Of a DNA stretch of 18,317 bases, positions 7,908-15,471 are shown piece by piece; the first letter of the stretch is position 1; every line of letters starts with the position of its first letter. The DNA lies in contig JABBNV010000025.1 in assembly GCA_019352125.1 (NCBI GenBank), forward strand, positions 1 through 18,317, read 5' to 3'. This stretch comes from Acidobacteriota bacterium (GTDB lineage: Bacteria > Actinomycetota > Actinomycetes > Actinomycetales > Micrococcaceae). The notes beneath the pieces were generated by a model, which saw only the letters and a program-made list of their open reading frames with translations, was not told the origin of the DNA and made no database searches. Both the position numbers and the translations under genes were made by a program.

Positions 7908-9145
7908 GCTCGATGTCCCTCTGCAATGGCGATGGCGCCAGTATTCAGCCCCACCGGTGCGTCTTCGGTGGCCTCGGAAGCCGCCGCGTGGGCTGCCGAA
8001 ATAGCCTCCATAATGGTGCTGACGTCAATCACGCCCAGGAACTTTTCGCGCGCGCCCGTGACCAATGCAGCGCCCGCGCTGGAAACCAGCATCGTATCCA
8101 GTGCATCGTTTAACGTGGCCCGGCTTCCCACCACAGGAAGTTTGGCATCCAGCGCGGAATCAATGGCTTTCAGTCTGCTCAGTTGCCGTCTGGATAGCCA
8201 CTGCAGCGGACGCTGGCGTGCGTCCAGCACCACTGCGTGGCCGTGTCCAGCCGCCGTGATCCTCGCAAGGACGGCCTGCGGATCATCCCCAGGGGATGCA
8301 GTAATAGCTTCAGCCAGTCCTACATCGGCCACGCGGGTGAGTGTCAGCTGCTTCAGACCGGCACCGGACCCAATGAAATTTTCGACAAATTCGTTGGCAG
8401 GTTCAGCCAGGATTCGCTCCGGCGTATCGTACTGAACCAGCTGCGCACCCTCATTGAAGATCGCAATCCAGTCGCCCAGTTTCACGGCTTCGTCAAAGTC
8501 ATGCGTCACGCAAACAATGGTCTTCTGCAGTTCCGCCTGGATATTGATCAGCTCATCTTGCAGCCGCTGCCGAGTGATCGGATCAACGGCACCAAACGGC
8601 TCGTCCATCAGCAATACTGGCGGGTCAGCCGCCAATGCACGTGCAACACCTACCCGCTGTTGTTGACCGCCTGAAAGCTCTTTGGGGAACCGATCCCTAT
8701 AGGCGTTGGGGTCCAAGGAAACCAGTTCCAGCAGCTCGTCCACACGATCTGCAATACGCTTCTTGTCCCATCCGAGCATCTTGGGTACCAAGCCAATATT
8801 CGCAGCAACGCTCATGTGCGGAAACAGACCGCCCGCCTGGATGACATAGCCAATCCCTCGGCGCAGCTTATCCCCATCCATGGTGGTGACGTCCTCACCG
8901 TTGAGCACAATCCTGCCCTCGGTGGGCTCAATAAGCCGGTTGATCATCTTCAATGTGGTGGTTTTCCCGCAACCCGAGGGGCCTACCAGCATGACCACCT
9001 TGCCGGCAGGAATCTCCATGGTGAGACCATCCACGGCCGCCTTTCCCGAACCGTATGACTTGGTGACCTTTTCCAGCAGAATAGACGCACCTGTAACGCG
9101 GTGTGCGGATGAGTTGTTCTCGGTTTTGGTTAGTGATTCAGGCAC
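7904..9145 (-). CDS. opuCA: OpuCA/ProV-type ABC ATPase with tandem CBS domains
   Basis: 413 residues from GTG 9145, preceded by GAGG 6 nt upstream and overlapping the preceding permease stop by 8 bp; the longer frame to 9214 lies inside that permease gene and is rejected. ATPase motifs: Walker A GPSGCGKT (about 55-62), signature LSGGQQQR (157-164), Walker B VLLMDEP (177-183), switch His in THDFDEA (about 215). The C-terminal third holds two CBS modules (around LTRVADVGLAEAITASPGDD and LPVVGSRATLNDALDTML), which in OpuA/OpuC systems sense ionic strength or cyclic-di-AMP. It energises the importer formed with the two flanking permeases and the lipoprotein. The short Ala-rich end (HAAASEATEDAPVG) is probably disordered. 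Confidence 0.94.
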   Translation of the reverse strand: MPESLTKTENNSSAHRVTGASILLEKVTKSYGSGKAAVDGLTMEIPAGKVVMLVGPSGCGKTTTLKMINRLIEPTEGRIVLNGEDVTTMDGDKLRRGIGYVIQAGGLFPHMSVAANIGLVPKMLGWDKKRIADRVDELLELVSLDPNAYRDRFPKELSGGQQQRVGVARALAADPPVLLMDEPFGAVDPITRQRLQDELINIQAELQKTIVCVTHDFDEAVKLGDWIAIFNEGAQLVQYDTPERILAEPANEFVENFIGSGAGLKQLTLTRVADVGLAEAITASPGDDPQAVLARITAAGHGHAVVLDARQRPLQWLSRRQLSRLKAIDSALDAKLPVVGSRATLNDALDTMLVSSAGAALVTGAREKFLGVIDVSTIMEAISAAHAAASEATEDAPVGLNTGAIAIAEGHRA

Positions 9146-9791
9146 GGATACCTCGCGATGTTGTGAGTCGGCCAAAGCCAACAAGAAGAAGGTCAAGAAT
9201 GAGGGCCAGGACAATTACCCCGACGACGCCGGTCACCACGGACTCCAGCGAATTGGCACCACCCAGCCGGGAGAGTCCCGAAAAGATGAACCCGCCCAAC
9301 CCCGGTCCGAGCGAATAGGCAGCAATGGCGGCAATGCCCATCACCATTTGCGCCGATACCCGAATCCCGTTGAGAATAACGGGCCATGCTATGGGCAGCT
9401 CCACCCGAAGGAGAGTGCGCAGGCGGCTCATCCCGATGCCACGTGCTGATTCCACGACGGCGGGGCTAACACCAGAGAGGCCAACCACTGCATTGCGCAG
9501 GATGGGAAGAGCGGCAAAGAACACCACCACCGTAACGGCGGGTCCCACACCAAATCCCAGCGGAGCGATGAGGAGCCCAATCAGTGCAAACGATGGGATG
9601 GTGAGACCAATCGCGGATACGGAATTGGCGATGCCAGTAAGGACTTTGCTCTTATAAACCAGCGCGGCTACCAGCACCGAGAGCACTGTGGCAAGAAGTA
9701 AACATTGCACGACCAGGCTGAAATGTTGCCAGCCGGAAAACAGAATTTGCGGCCATCTAGTACTTAAAAAATCCCCCACGACATCTATCAC
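9138..9791 (-). CDS. OpuC/ProW-type ABC importer permease (first gene of operon)
   Basis: 217 residues from GTG 9791. A binding-protein-dependent transport domain with about five to six helices is visible: FSLVVQCLLLATVLSVLVAA, IANSVSAIGLTIPSFALIG, then VVESARGIGMSRLRTLLRVELP as the EAA coupling loop, and IAAIAAYSLGPGLGGFIFSG. Start choice is uncertain: no strong ribosome-binding site precedes 9791, and another in-frame GTG lies four codons later. It shares the family architecture with the permease at 7140-7907, so the channel is likely heteromeric. The gene order permease-ATPase-permease-SBP differs from the Gram-positive opuCABCD order (ATPase first) but all genes run in one direction with overlapping ends. 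Confidence 0.9.
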   Translation of the reverse strand: MIDVVGDFLSTRWPQILFSGWQHFSLVVQCLLLATVLSVLVAALVYKSKVLTGIANSVSAIGLTIPSFALIGLLIAPLGFGVGPAVTVVVFFAALPILRNAVVGLSGVSPAVVESARGIGMSRLRTLLRVELPIAWPVILNGIRVSAQMVMGIAAIAAYSLGPGLGGFIFSGLSRLGGANSLESVVTGVVGVIVLALILDLLLVGFGRLTTSRGIRA

Positions 9792-9828
9792 TTCACATTC
9801 GTTACGTATCGCCCACGGCGCTCAATTG

Positions 9829-9862
9829 GTGGCCACGGCTTGTGGCCTTGACTGTTGGCCAC
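9829..9862. promoter_or_regulatory. Cluster of GTGGCC/GGCCAC inverted repeats between the ABC operon and yciO
   Basis: GTGGCCAC (9829-9836, self-palindromic), GTGGCC (9842-9847) and GGCCAC (9857-9862) alternate in orientation within 34 bp. They could form a hairpin (GGCCAC, 5-nt loop, GTGGCC) or serve as an operator array for the divergent ABC operon. No regulator is recognised. The rest of the 193-bp intergenic gap (9792-9984) holds the yciO promoter candidate and nothing else evident. Confidence 0.35.
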
Positions 9863-9924
9863 AGTAGCGCGCTCCACCGACACTTGCCCAACGCTGAGGA
9901 CGTTTAGCTGGATCCGTTACTGGA

Positions 9925-9953
9925 TTGAAATATTTGCCGCAGCGAACTATTAG
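9925..9953 (+). promoter_or_regulatory. Candidate promoter of yciO
   Basis: TTGAAA (9925-9930), a 17-nt spacer and TATTAG (9948-9953) give a plausible housekeeping-type promoter, each box matching consensus at four or more positions. The start of transcription would be near 9960, leaving a leader of about 25 nt before ATG 9985. Confidence 0.4.
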
Positions 9954-9984
9954 TATCTTCGGGTAGGCGTCGTAAGCTCTATGA

Positions 9985-10605
9985 ATGGCCAGATTTTATG
10001 ACGTTCATCCGGAAGATCCGCAGCCTCGCGCTATTGCCCAAATCGTAGATTTGGTGCGCTCTGGGGGCTTGATCGCCTACCCTACCGATTCCTGTTATGC
10101 CTTGGGCGCGCAACTGGGGAACAAGGACGCGTTGGATCGCATCCGCACCATCCGGCACCTGGATAGCAAGCATCACTTCACCTTGGTCTGCAAGGACTTT
10201 GCGCAACTCGGCCAATTTGTTCAGGTGGACAATGATGTATTCCGCAGCATCAAGGCCGTCACGCCTGGCAGCTACACCTTCATTTTGCCGGCAACCAAAG
10301 AAGTACCCCGCAGACTCCTGCACCCCAAGAAGAAAACGGTGGGTGTGCGCATTCCGGATAACAAGGTAGTGCAGGCCCTCTTGGCCGAACTCGGCGAACC
10401 GTTGCTCTCCAGCACCCTGTTGCTCCCGGACCAGGAACAACCGCTGACTCAAGGATGGGAAATCAAGGAGCGGCTAGACCATGAGGTGGACGGCGTAGTC
10501 GACTCGGGTGATTGCGGTGCAGAGCCCACCACCGTTATCGACTTTTCCTCAGGTGTGGCTGAAATAGTGCGACGCGGAATGGGCGATCCCTCCAGATTCG
10601 AGTGA
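9985..10605 (+). CDS. yciO: YciO-family YrdC/Sua5-like protein
   Basis: 206 residues covering the whole YrdC-fold domain. The sequence follows the YciO subgroup closely: YPTDSCYALGAQLGNK, IRTIRHLDSKHHFTLVCKD, VTPGSYTFILPATKEVPRRL, PKKKTVGVRIPDNKVVQALL, LGEPLLSSTLLLP. TsaC/Sua5 proteins make threonylcarbamoyl-AMP for tRNA t6A; YciO paralogs share the fold but E. coli YciO has little or no t6A function, so the role is unknown and probably nucleotide or RNA related. ATG 9985 is chosen; an ATG four bases earlier is out of frame. The last 157 bp overlap the 3' end of dnaE2 on the opposite strand, and the stop falls within the 18-bp repeats at 10593-10646. Confidence 0.9.
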   Translation: MARFYDVHPEDPQPRAIAQIVDLVRSGGLIAYPTDSCYALGAQLGNKDALDRIRTIRHLDSKHHFTLVCKDFAQLGQFVQVDNDVFRSIKAVTPGSYTFILPATKEVPRRLLHPKKKTVGVRIPDNKVVQALLAELGEPLLSSTLLLPDQEQPLTQGWEIKERLDHEVDGVVDSGDCGAEPTTVIDFSSGVAEIVRRGMGDPSRFE

Positions 10606-13600
10606 TTCACCACATTTAATTGGTTCGCTGCATTTGAATGGTTCACAGTGCTCAGGTCCCACGCCTCCAGCGCCTGCAAACTGATGCCGCGCGGCCCGGT
10701 GCGCCTGGTTAGCCCACGGATCAACAGCATGCGCGTGCCAAACAGTAACGGCCCTGAACGTTCCTGAGCTTCGTGGAAGAACGTGGCATCGATGCAACCA
10801 GTGCCGTCGTCGATGCTAATGAACACCACCCGTCGTCCACCACGCATGGGCGGCGTTTGCGTGGCTATCCGCACCCCAGCCACCAGCACCTCGGTATTGC
10901 TGCGCAGCCCTAACAGTTGATCCGCACGAGTGACCCCCAGCTCTGCCAACAACGGCGCGTAGCTATCCATCAGGTGGCCGCTGACGTCCAGGGACAACAG
11001 ATCCAGTTCCGTCCGCACCTTCTCGGTTACTGAGGGCTCCGGCAAATTTCCCCGCAAATTGCGTAGTTCCAAATCCCCCAACGGCAAAGAGAGCTGCCCA
11101 TCAATCGGATCATTCTTGCGAGCGCCGGAGCGTGCTGGGAGCGCCTGCAAATGAGCCACCAAATCCGCCCGGCTACCCTGGACGCCGTCGCGCTCCTTCA
11201 CCATCCGGTGCAAGGCATCGAAGGCACCCAACTGGGCCAACCGCTTTAGGGTAGCTCGCGTGGGTTTGGCCCGCGCTCGCACATCCGCCAAGGAATCATA
11301 GGGCTGGCCGGCAACCAAGCGTTTTAGCTCCGCCGCACTCAACCCGTAGATTCCGGCCAGAGACATGCGGATGCCCAACTTGCCGGCGTCCGAACCGGCA
11401 TCCGGGCCAGCGTCCAGTCCGGTAGTCACCCGTTCCACCCGGTATTCGCCCGTACTGTGGTTGATATCGACGGGCAAAATGGGAATGCCCATCCGTCTGG
11501 CCTCTGCCACCAGCAACCTCCGCGGATACATCCCCGGATCGTGCTCCCACAACCCCGCCAAAAAAGCCTCTGGATGGTGTGCCTTCAGCCACGCAGACTG
11601 ATACGTAGGGACGGCAAAAGCTGCACCGTGCGCCTTGCAGAAACCGAAACTGCCAAAGGCTTTCAACGTCTCCCACACCTGATCAATCACGTCCAACGGG
11701 AACCCCCGGCCCTTGGCAGTGCGCCTAAAGTAGGCCTCCACCATTGGCTCCTGCGTCTCATTGCCCAGAGCGCGCCGAAACACATCCGCCTTGGCCAACC
11801 CGCACCCCGTCATCTCGTCAAAGACGCGTAGCACCTGCTCGTGAAACACCGTTACCCCGTGCGTCTCGGCCAGGGCAGCTTTCAACCGAGGATGCGGATA
11901 CACCTCCGTGGCAAAGCCATGGCGGCTCTCCAAAAACGGCTTCACCATATTGGATTTCATGGGGCCAGGCCGGAACAGGGAAATATCAATAATCAGGTCA
12001 TTGAAATCCCGCGGCGCCATCTTGCCAATGAGCTCCCGCTGACCAGGTGACTCAATCTGAAAACAGCCCAGCGTATAGGTACTGCGGATCAACTCATAGG
12101 TGGGCTCATCATCCAGCGGGACCTGGTTGAGGTCGATCCTCCCGTCCTCATCAATGTAATCCGGACCGTCCCCATGCTCATCCACGGGGTGGTTCCCCGC
12201 GGCCACTACAGCGGCCTTGGAAGGGTGCAGACGAATCACCTCACGGACGGCGTACGCCATGGCACTTTGCATCCGCACCCCCAGCACATCCAGCTTGAGC
12301 ATCCCCATGGGATCCATATCGTGTTTATCAAACTGGCTCATCGGCAAATCCAGGCCACTGGGCTGCACGGGAGTTCGATCCAATAAAGTGGCGTCCCCCA
12401 GAATCACCCCACACGGATGCATCGAAATATGCCGCGGCAATCTATCCAACCGCTCGGTGAGATCTACCAGTAGGTCCAGCTGCGCCTCGGGGTGCAGATG
12501 ACCCTGTTCCACTCTGTCCGCGAACTCCCGCAACTCTGGTTTTTCTTCCAGCGCTTCCCGAAAGTTCCGGGCCGAAAAACGCCACAGCTGTTTGGCCACG
12601 GCATCAATGTCACCCTCAGCCATGCCCAAAGCCAGCCCAGCATCACGCACCGCACCACGGGCTCGATACCCATTTTGCATACTCATCAGCGTCACCCGCT
12701 GAGGGCCGAACCGCTCAAAAATGCGGTGGTAAATGTTGTGCCGTTCCGCGCTTTCCACGTCAATATCAATGTCCGGCAAGGTGGAACGATCGTTGGAGAG
12801 AAACCGCTCAAAAATCAGATCATGCCGAATCGGGTCAACAGCACTGATACCAATCAAATAATTCACCAACGACGACGCCCCAGACCCACGCGCGGCCGAG
12901 CGGATCCCCAGGTCCGTAATCATGCGAGAAACTTCCGAGACGGTCAGAAAATATGCGGAGAAGCCCAGGCGGGAAATAATCCCCAGCTCGTGTTCCAACC
13001 GAGCCCGCACCACCCGCTCCGCAGCGCCGCTCACACCGGGGAATCGCCAGTTGATCCCGGCTTCGCAGCGCTGACGCAGCTCCATAAACGGCTCCTGCTC
13101 AATTCCCAGCACCGTGGCCTCAGGAACGGTTGGTTGCTTCCACCCCATATCTGTTACCGGATCAATCCGGCATCGATCGGCCAGCTCCTCCGTGTTGGCA
13201 ATGAGACGGCCCAGCCCGGCCCGCCCCTCCCCCGCGGCGTGCATAATTTCCTGGCCCACGGCGTACATCTGCTCGCTGGACTTCAACCAGCCCTGCCCAT
13301 TGGGCTGCAACCTTTCGCGAGCGCCGCTGCCACTGTTTCTATTGCCCTTGCTGCTGCCCTTGCGCAGACTGGCCACACTGCCGCTCAGCGCGCACAGCGG
13401 CTCCAACGTACGGGCTGAATCCAACACATCCGCCGTGGCTGCACCGTCCTGGCTGCAGTAGCGCACGGCATTGCTGAGCACGGACGGCAGCCCTTGTTCC
13501 TGCGCCAGCCGAAACATCCGTACTGCCGAGGCGGTGCTTAGCTCCTGGCCCGGCGCACTTAAATGGGACACCAGCTCAGCAACCAAAGTTCCGGCAGGCA

Positions 13601-14195
13601 TCACCGCACACCACTTTTGCATCAACCGTCGCGGCAACAAATATCGTTGCCCACCCATGGCCCGCCCCACGTCCGACGACGGCCCCAGCAAGGTGGTCAA
13701 CACGGGTTGCGCGGTGGACGGGTCCAAGGATCGTGACGCCAACTGTTCCAGCGTTACCCCAACAATGGCCCGAGGACCCCCGTGAGCGTGCGCATCCGAA
13801 ATTAACCGGCACAGCGCGCGGTATCCAGCCCCACCATTTCCGCCACGGGCCAGCACCACCACGCGGCCATGTTCACGCAATACACCCCTGGTGTTGTTAG
13901 GTATGGATGCGCCAGTTGCTGCCTGCCCTGCTGTTGCCTGCCCGACCAGACCCTGCGCACCTGCCGAGGCAACGTCGTCGTACTCCAACACAGCCAAGTC
14001 CACGCCCACTATCGGGTCAATCTTGGCGTCCATGCAGGCCTTGAGGTGTTTAACCGTGCCGTACAAACCATCCCGGTCAGTGCAGGCCAGCGCATCAGCA
14101 CCATCAGCTGCGGCAGCCGCGGCTAGTTCATCCGGCCAGGACACTCCATAGTGGGCACTGAAGGCAGTAGCAACGTGTAAATGAATAAAACTCAT
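10449..14195 (-). CDS. dnaE2: Second DNA polymerase III alpha subunit, DnaE2/ImuC-like, with an unusual C-terminal tail
   Basis: 1248 residues. The PHP domain starts FIHLHVATAFSAHYG and keeps HxH and ACTDRDGLYG. The polymerase core has the catalytic acidic motif PDIDID (474-479) and the third Asp in KLDVLG (about 636), with LPRHISMHPCGVIL and FGSFGFCKAHGAAFA. Helix-hairpin-helix (about 965-995), a possible beta-clamp motif QLSLPL (1034-1039) and an OB fold ending near GISLQALEAWDL (1180) follow. It resembles the second actinobacterial DnaE encoded beside DUF6504 and Y-family polymerase genes rather than replicative DnaE1, so error-prone or lesion-bypass synthesis is likely (inference). The final 68 residues are extra: three hexapeptide repeats, then a Ser/Thr/Pro-rich tail antisense to yciO. 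Low-complexity inserts occur near 85-97, 275-294 and 926-937. ATG 14195 has only a weak GGA ribosome-binding site. Confidence 0.9.
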   Translation of the reverse strand: MSFIHLHVATAFSAHYGVSWPDELAAAAAADGADALACTDRDGLYGTVKHLKACMDAKIDPIVGVDLAVLEYDDVASAGAQGLVGQATAGQAATGASIPNNTRGVLREHGRVVVLARGGNGGAGYRALCRLISDAHAHGGPRAIVGVTLEQLASRSLDPSTAQPVLTTLLGPSSDVGRAMGGQRYLLPRRLMQKWCAVMPAGTLVAELVSHLSAPGQELSTASAVRMFRLAQEQGLPSVLSNAVRYCSQDGAATADVLDSARTLEPLCALSGSVASLRKGSSKGNRNSGSGARERLQPNGQGWLKSSEQMYAVGQEIMHAAGEGRAGLGRLIANTEELADRCRIDPVTDMGWKQPTVPEATVLGIEQEPFMELRQRCEAGINWRFPGVSGAAERVVRARLEHELGIISRLGFSAYFLTVSEVSRMITDLGIRSAARGSGASSLVNYLIGISAVDPIRHDLIFERFLSNDRSTLPDIDIDVESAERHNIYHRIFERFGPQRVTLMSMQNGYRARGAVRDAGLALGMAEGDIDAVAKQLWRFSARNFREALEEKPELREFADRVEQGHLHPEAQLDLLVDLTERLDRLPRHISMHPCGVILGDATLLDRTPVQPSGLDLPMSQFDKHDMDPMGMLKLDVLGVRMQSAMAYAVREVIRLHPSKAAVVAAGNHPVDEHGDGPDYIDEDGRIDLNQVPLDDEPTYELIRSTYTLGCFQIESPGQRELIGKMAPRDFNDLIIDISLFRPGPMKSNMVKPFLESRHGFATEVYPHPRLKAALAETHGVTVFHEQVLRVFDEMTGCGLAKADVFRRALGNETQEPMVEAYFRRTAKGRGFPLDVIDQVWETLKAFGSFGFCKAHGAAFAVPTYQSAWLKAHHPEAFLAGLWEHDPGMYPRRLLVAEARRMGIPILPVDINHSTGEYRVERVTTGLDAGPDAGSDAGKLGIRMSLAGIYGLSAAELKRLVAGQPYDSLADVRARAKPTRATLKRLAQLGAFDALHRMVKERDGVQGSRADLVAHLQALPARSGARKNDPIDGQLSLPLGDLELRNLRGNLPEPSVTEKVRTELDLLSLDVSGHLMDSYAPLLAELGVTRADQLLGLRSNTEVLVAGVRIATQTPPMRGGRRVVFISIDDGTGCIDATFFHEAQERSGPLLFGTRMLLIRGLTRRTGPRGISLQALEAWDLSTVNHSNAANQLNVVNHSNLEGSPIPRRTISATPEEKSITVVGSAPQSPESTTPSTSWSSRSLISHP
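10593..10646 (-). repeat. Three 18-bp imperfect tandem repeats in the dnaE2 tail
   Basis: Units 10646-10629, 10628-10611 and 10610-10593 encode VNHSNA, ANQLNV and VNHSNL in dnaE2, each with the pattern GTGAAYCAYTCNAATNNN. The third unit also contains the yciO stop codon (10603-10605). The period is a multiple of three, so the dnaE2 frame survives copy change. Confidence 0.8.
11383..11418 (-). repeat. Three 12-bp imperfect tandem repeats inside dnaE2
   Basis: Plus-strand units CCGGCGTCCGAA, CCGGCATCCGGG and CCAGCGTCCAGT follow head to tail and encode a GxDAGxDAG-type insert (residues about 926-937, DAGPDAGSDAG) between the polymerase core and the HhH region. They look like a slippage expansion in a surface loop. 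Confidence 0.75.
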
Positions 14196-14218
14196 GGCTT
14201 AATCCGGCTAAGCGCTGC

Positions 14219-14254
14219 TAAATCAAGGACTGTCGTTAAATCAAGCACTGTGTG
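14219..14254. repeat. 18-bp tandem duplication at the end of the DUF6504 gene
   Basis: TAAATCAAGGACTGTCGT (14219-14236) and TAAATCAAGCACTGTGTG (14237-14254) match at 15 of 18 positions. The second copy carries the DUF6504 stop (14243-14241); the first lies in the spacer before dnaE2. Confidence 0.7.
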
Positions 14255-14552
14255 ACAACGCATCGTACAACCGCAGGATCCGCCAGCGTCCGCTGCCGCA
14301 GTGCTTGCTTAGCTCAAAGGTCAATAGCGGCCCCACACCGTCGGCTTGAGCCTGGACCCGCCAAATCTCGCTATCTACCAACCCGGCTCCGCGGCCCACC
14401 TCTGCACGGTTTTCCTGAGCCCACCAATCACGGCGCTCAAACCATCGCACCGACTCAGCAGCCAGCACATAGTCCCTGCCCGACCACCGTAAGTTCAGCG
14501 GTTCCCCGCCCAGTGAGCAGTGAACCTCCACACCCTCGCTGAAGACCCCCAT
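14241..14552 (-). CDS. DUF6504 family protein
   Basis: 103 residues from ATG 14552, with GGAGG 8 nt upstream; a GTG five codons earlier (14567) is possible but has no good ribosome-binding site. The sequence MGVFSEGVEVHCSLGGEPLN, then LRWSGRDYVLAAESVRWFER, DWW and a C-terminal EIWRVQAQ...LTFELSKHCGSGRWRILRLYD match DUF6504, a small actinobacterial family of unknown biochemistry usually encoded between a Y-family polymerase (ImuB-like) and DnaE2. Here it lies 45 bp upstream of dnaE2 on the same strand and downstream of an SOS box, so the two probably form a damage-inducible operon. The Y-family polymerase gene that normally precedes it is absent. The family call rests on motif memory and context. 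Confidence 0.75.
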   Translation of the reverse strand: MGVFSEGVEVHCSLGGEPLNLRWSGRDYVLAAESVRWFERRDWWAQENRAEVGRGAGLVDSEIWRVQAQADGVGPLLTFELSKHCGSGRWRILRLYDALSHSA

Positions 14553-14625
14553 GACAGTCGCCTCCACTCTTCATCTAGTACCGTCAGGGACACAACCGGG
14601 ATACAGCTGGGACACTCCCAACGAT

Positions 14626-14640
14626 TGTTACGACGTAACA
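14626..14640. promoter_or_regulatory. 15-bp perfect palindrome, candidate operator
   Basis: TGTTACGACGTAACA has two perfect 7-bp arms around a central A. It lies between the SOS box and the DUF6504 start, 74 bp upstream of ATG 14552. Its size suits a TetR- or GntR-like dimer, but no regulator is identified. Confidence 0.45.
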
Positions 14641-14661
14641 TTTGCATCACCATTCCGAAAA

Positions 14662-14677
14662 TAGAACATACTTTCGA
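14662..14677. promoter_or_regulatory. Candidate LexA/SOS box upstream of DUF6504-dnaE2
   Basis: TAGAACATACTTTCGA matches the actinobacterial SOS consensus TCGAAC-N4-GTTCGA at 10 of 12 defined positions, one mismatch per half-site. It lies 110 bp upstream of the DUF6504 ATG and, on the minus strand, between a weak -35 (GTGAAG) and -10 (TATTTT). Damage control of this operon fits the role of its genes. Confidence 0.65.
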
Positions 14678-14904
14678 TTACTTCACTTTACGCCTGTATC
14701 CCCGCGAATAAAACCCCCACCCATCACTACGCCCACAGCGGATTAAGCGAAAGTTCACGGTAAAGCATCGGTTACAAACATGGCTGTGGAGTCAATTGCC
14801 GTCTAGCATTGCTGTAAAGCATTGCAACTATCCATGCACAGCCGTCAGAAACGCAGGCGCCCCACAAAAGCACCACATACTTCACCGAAGAGAAGGACCG
14901 TCCC

Positions 14905-15411
14905 ATGACGAATATGGTCACCCTCATTGCCCGGACCGCCCCGCTCGAACGCGAGCTCAAGATGAAGTCTCGAACAACCACTGAAGCTGACGTACCCCGT
15001 CTAGGCGAGCTGTATTTCAGCGCTTACGAGCCAGGTTTCGCGGGATCAAACTCTTCGGAAGCCGCTGCTGCGGTGGATGCAGTGTTCAAGGGCAAGTACG
15101 GTAGCTTCCTGCCCGATGCCTCGCATGTAGCCCTGGATGAGAACGGCGAGATTATTGCCGCCATCATGGTGGTGGAGCGCTCCACTACGGCGAACACCCC
15201 TGAGGCGCCCTTCATTGTGGAACTCTTCACCGCGCACAATCACCGCCGCCAAGGCTTGGCTGAGCAATTAGTGCTGGCCAGCATGGATGCGTTGTTCAAC
15301 GCAGGCTTCAAAGAGGTTGCCCTGCGCGTGCACGAGGACAATTCAGCGGCACTGGCCCTATACCTCTCCCTGGACTTCAGTCGCTGGTCCGCCGATGAGG
15401 ACGAAGACTAA
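14905..15411 (+). CDS. GNAT-family N-acetyltransferase
   Basis: 168 residues from ATG 14905, with GAAGGA 7 nt upstream. A single GNAT domain is visible: N-terminal strand/helix (RTTTEADVPRLGELYFSAY), central strand EIIAAIMVVERS, the acetyl-CoA pyrophosphate loop RRQGLA (114-119) after FIVELFTAHNH, and the C-terminal VHEDNSAALALYLSLDF with Asn near 146. It should transfer an acetyl group from acetyl-CoA to an unknown amine substrate. The first about 20 residues are not part of the fold, so a later start is possible. The acidic tail (DEDED) is unremarkable. A weak TGCATC/GATGCA hairpin (15419-15439) follows the stop. Transcription is separate from the divergent dnaE2 operon. Confidence 0.85.
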   Translation: MTNMVTLIARTAPLERELKMKSRTTTEADVPRLGELYFSAYEPGFAGSNSSEAAAAVDAVFKGKYGSFLPDASHVALDENGEIIAAIMVVERSTTANTPEAPFIVELFTAHNHRRQGLAEQLVLASMDALFNAGFKEVALRVHEDNSAALALYLSLDFSRWSADEDED

Positions 15412-15471
15412 CTGACCTTGCATCAATCGGTTCGATGCAGGCTGACTTTACGCAGCCGGGGAGGCTAAACG

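Larger units (their letters stand above)
14553..14904. other. Intergenic region between the divergent DUF6504-dnaE2 operon and the GNAT gene
   Basis: No credible gene in either strand; the short frames here lack ribosome-binding sites and family character. It holds an SOS box (14662-14677), a 15-bp palindrome (14626-14640) and, nearer the GNAT gene, a repeated AGCATTGC (14805-14812 and 14818-14825) plus a distant GGCTGTG/CACAGCC inverted pair (14782-14788, 14837-14843). A weak minus-strand promoter (GTGAAG, 17 nt, TATTTT) would bracket the SOS box. Confidence 0.6.

Noticed and set aside
8880..9449. 189-codon plus-strand open frame opposite the ABC ATPase and permease
   Set aside because: Antisense across two confident genes, low-complexity composition, no domain.
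10593..10646. CRISPR-like array
   Set aside because: The units are contiguous 18-bp tandem repeats without spacers and lie in coding sequence.
12492..13418. 308-codon plus-strand open frame opposite dnaE2
   Set aside because: Antisense to the conserved polymerase core, no recognisable domain, His/Pro/Arg-rich composition typical of a shadow frame.
15419..15439. Intrinsic terminator after the GNAT gene
   Set aside because: The stem is only 6 bp with a 9-nt loop and lacks a U-run.
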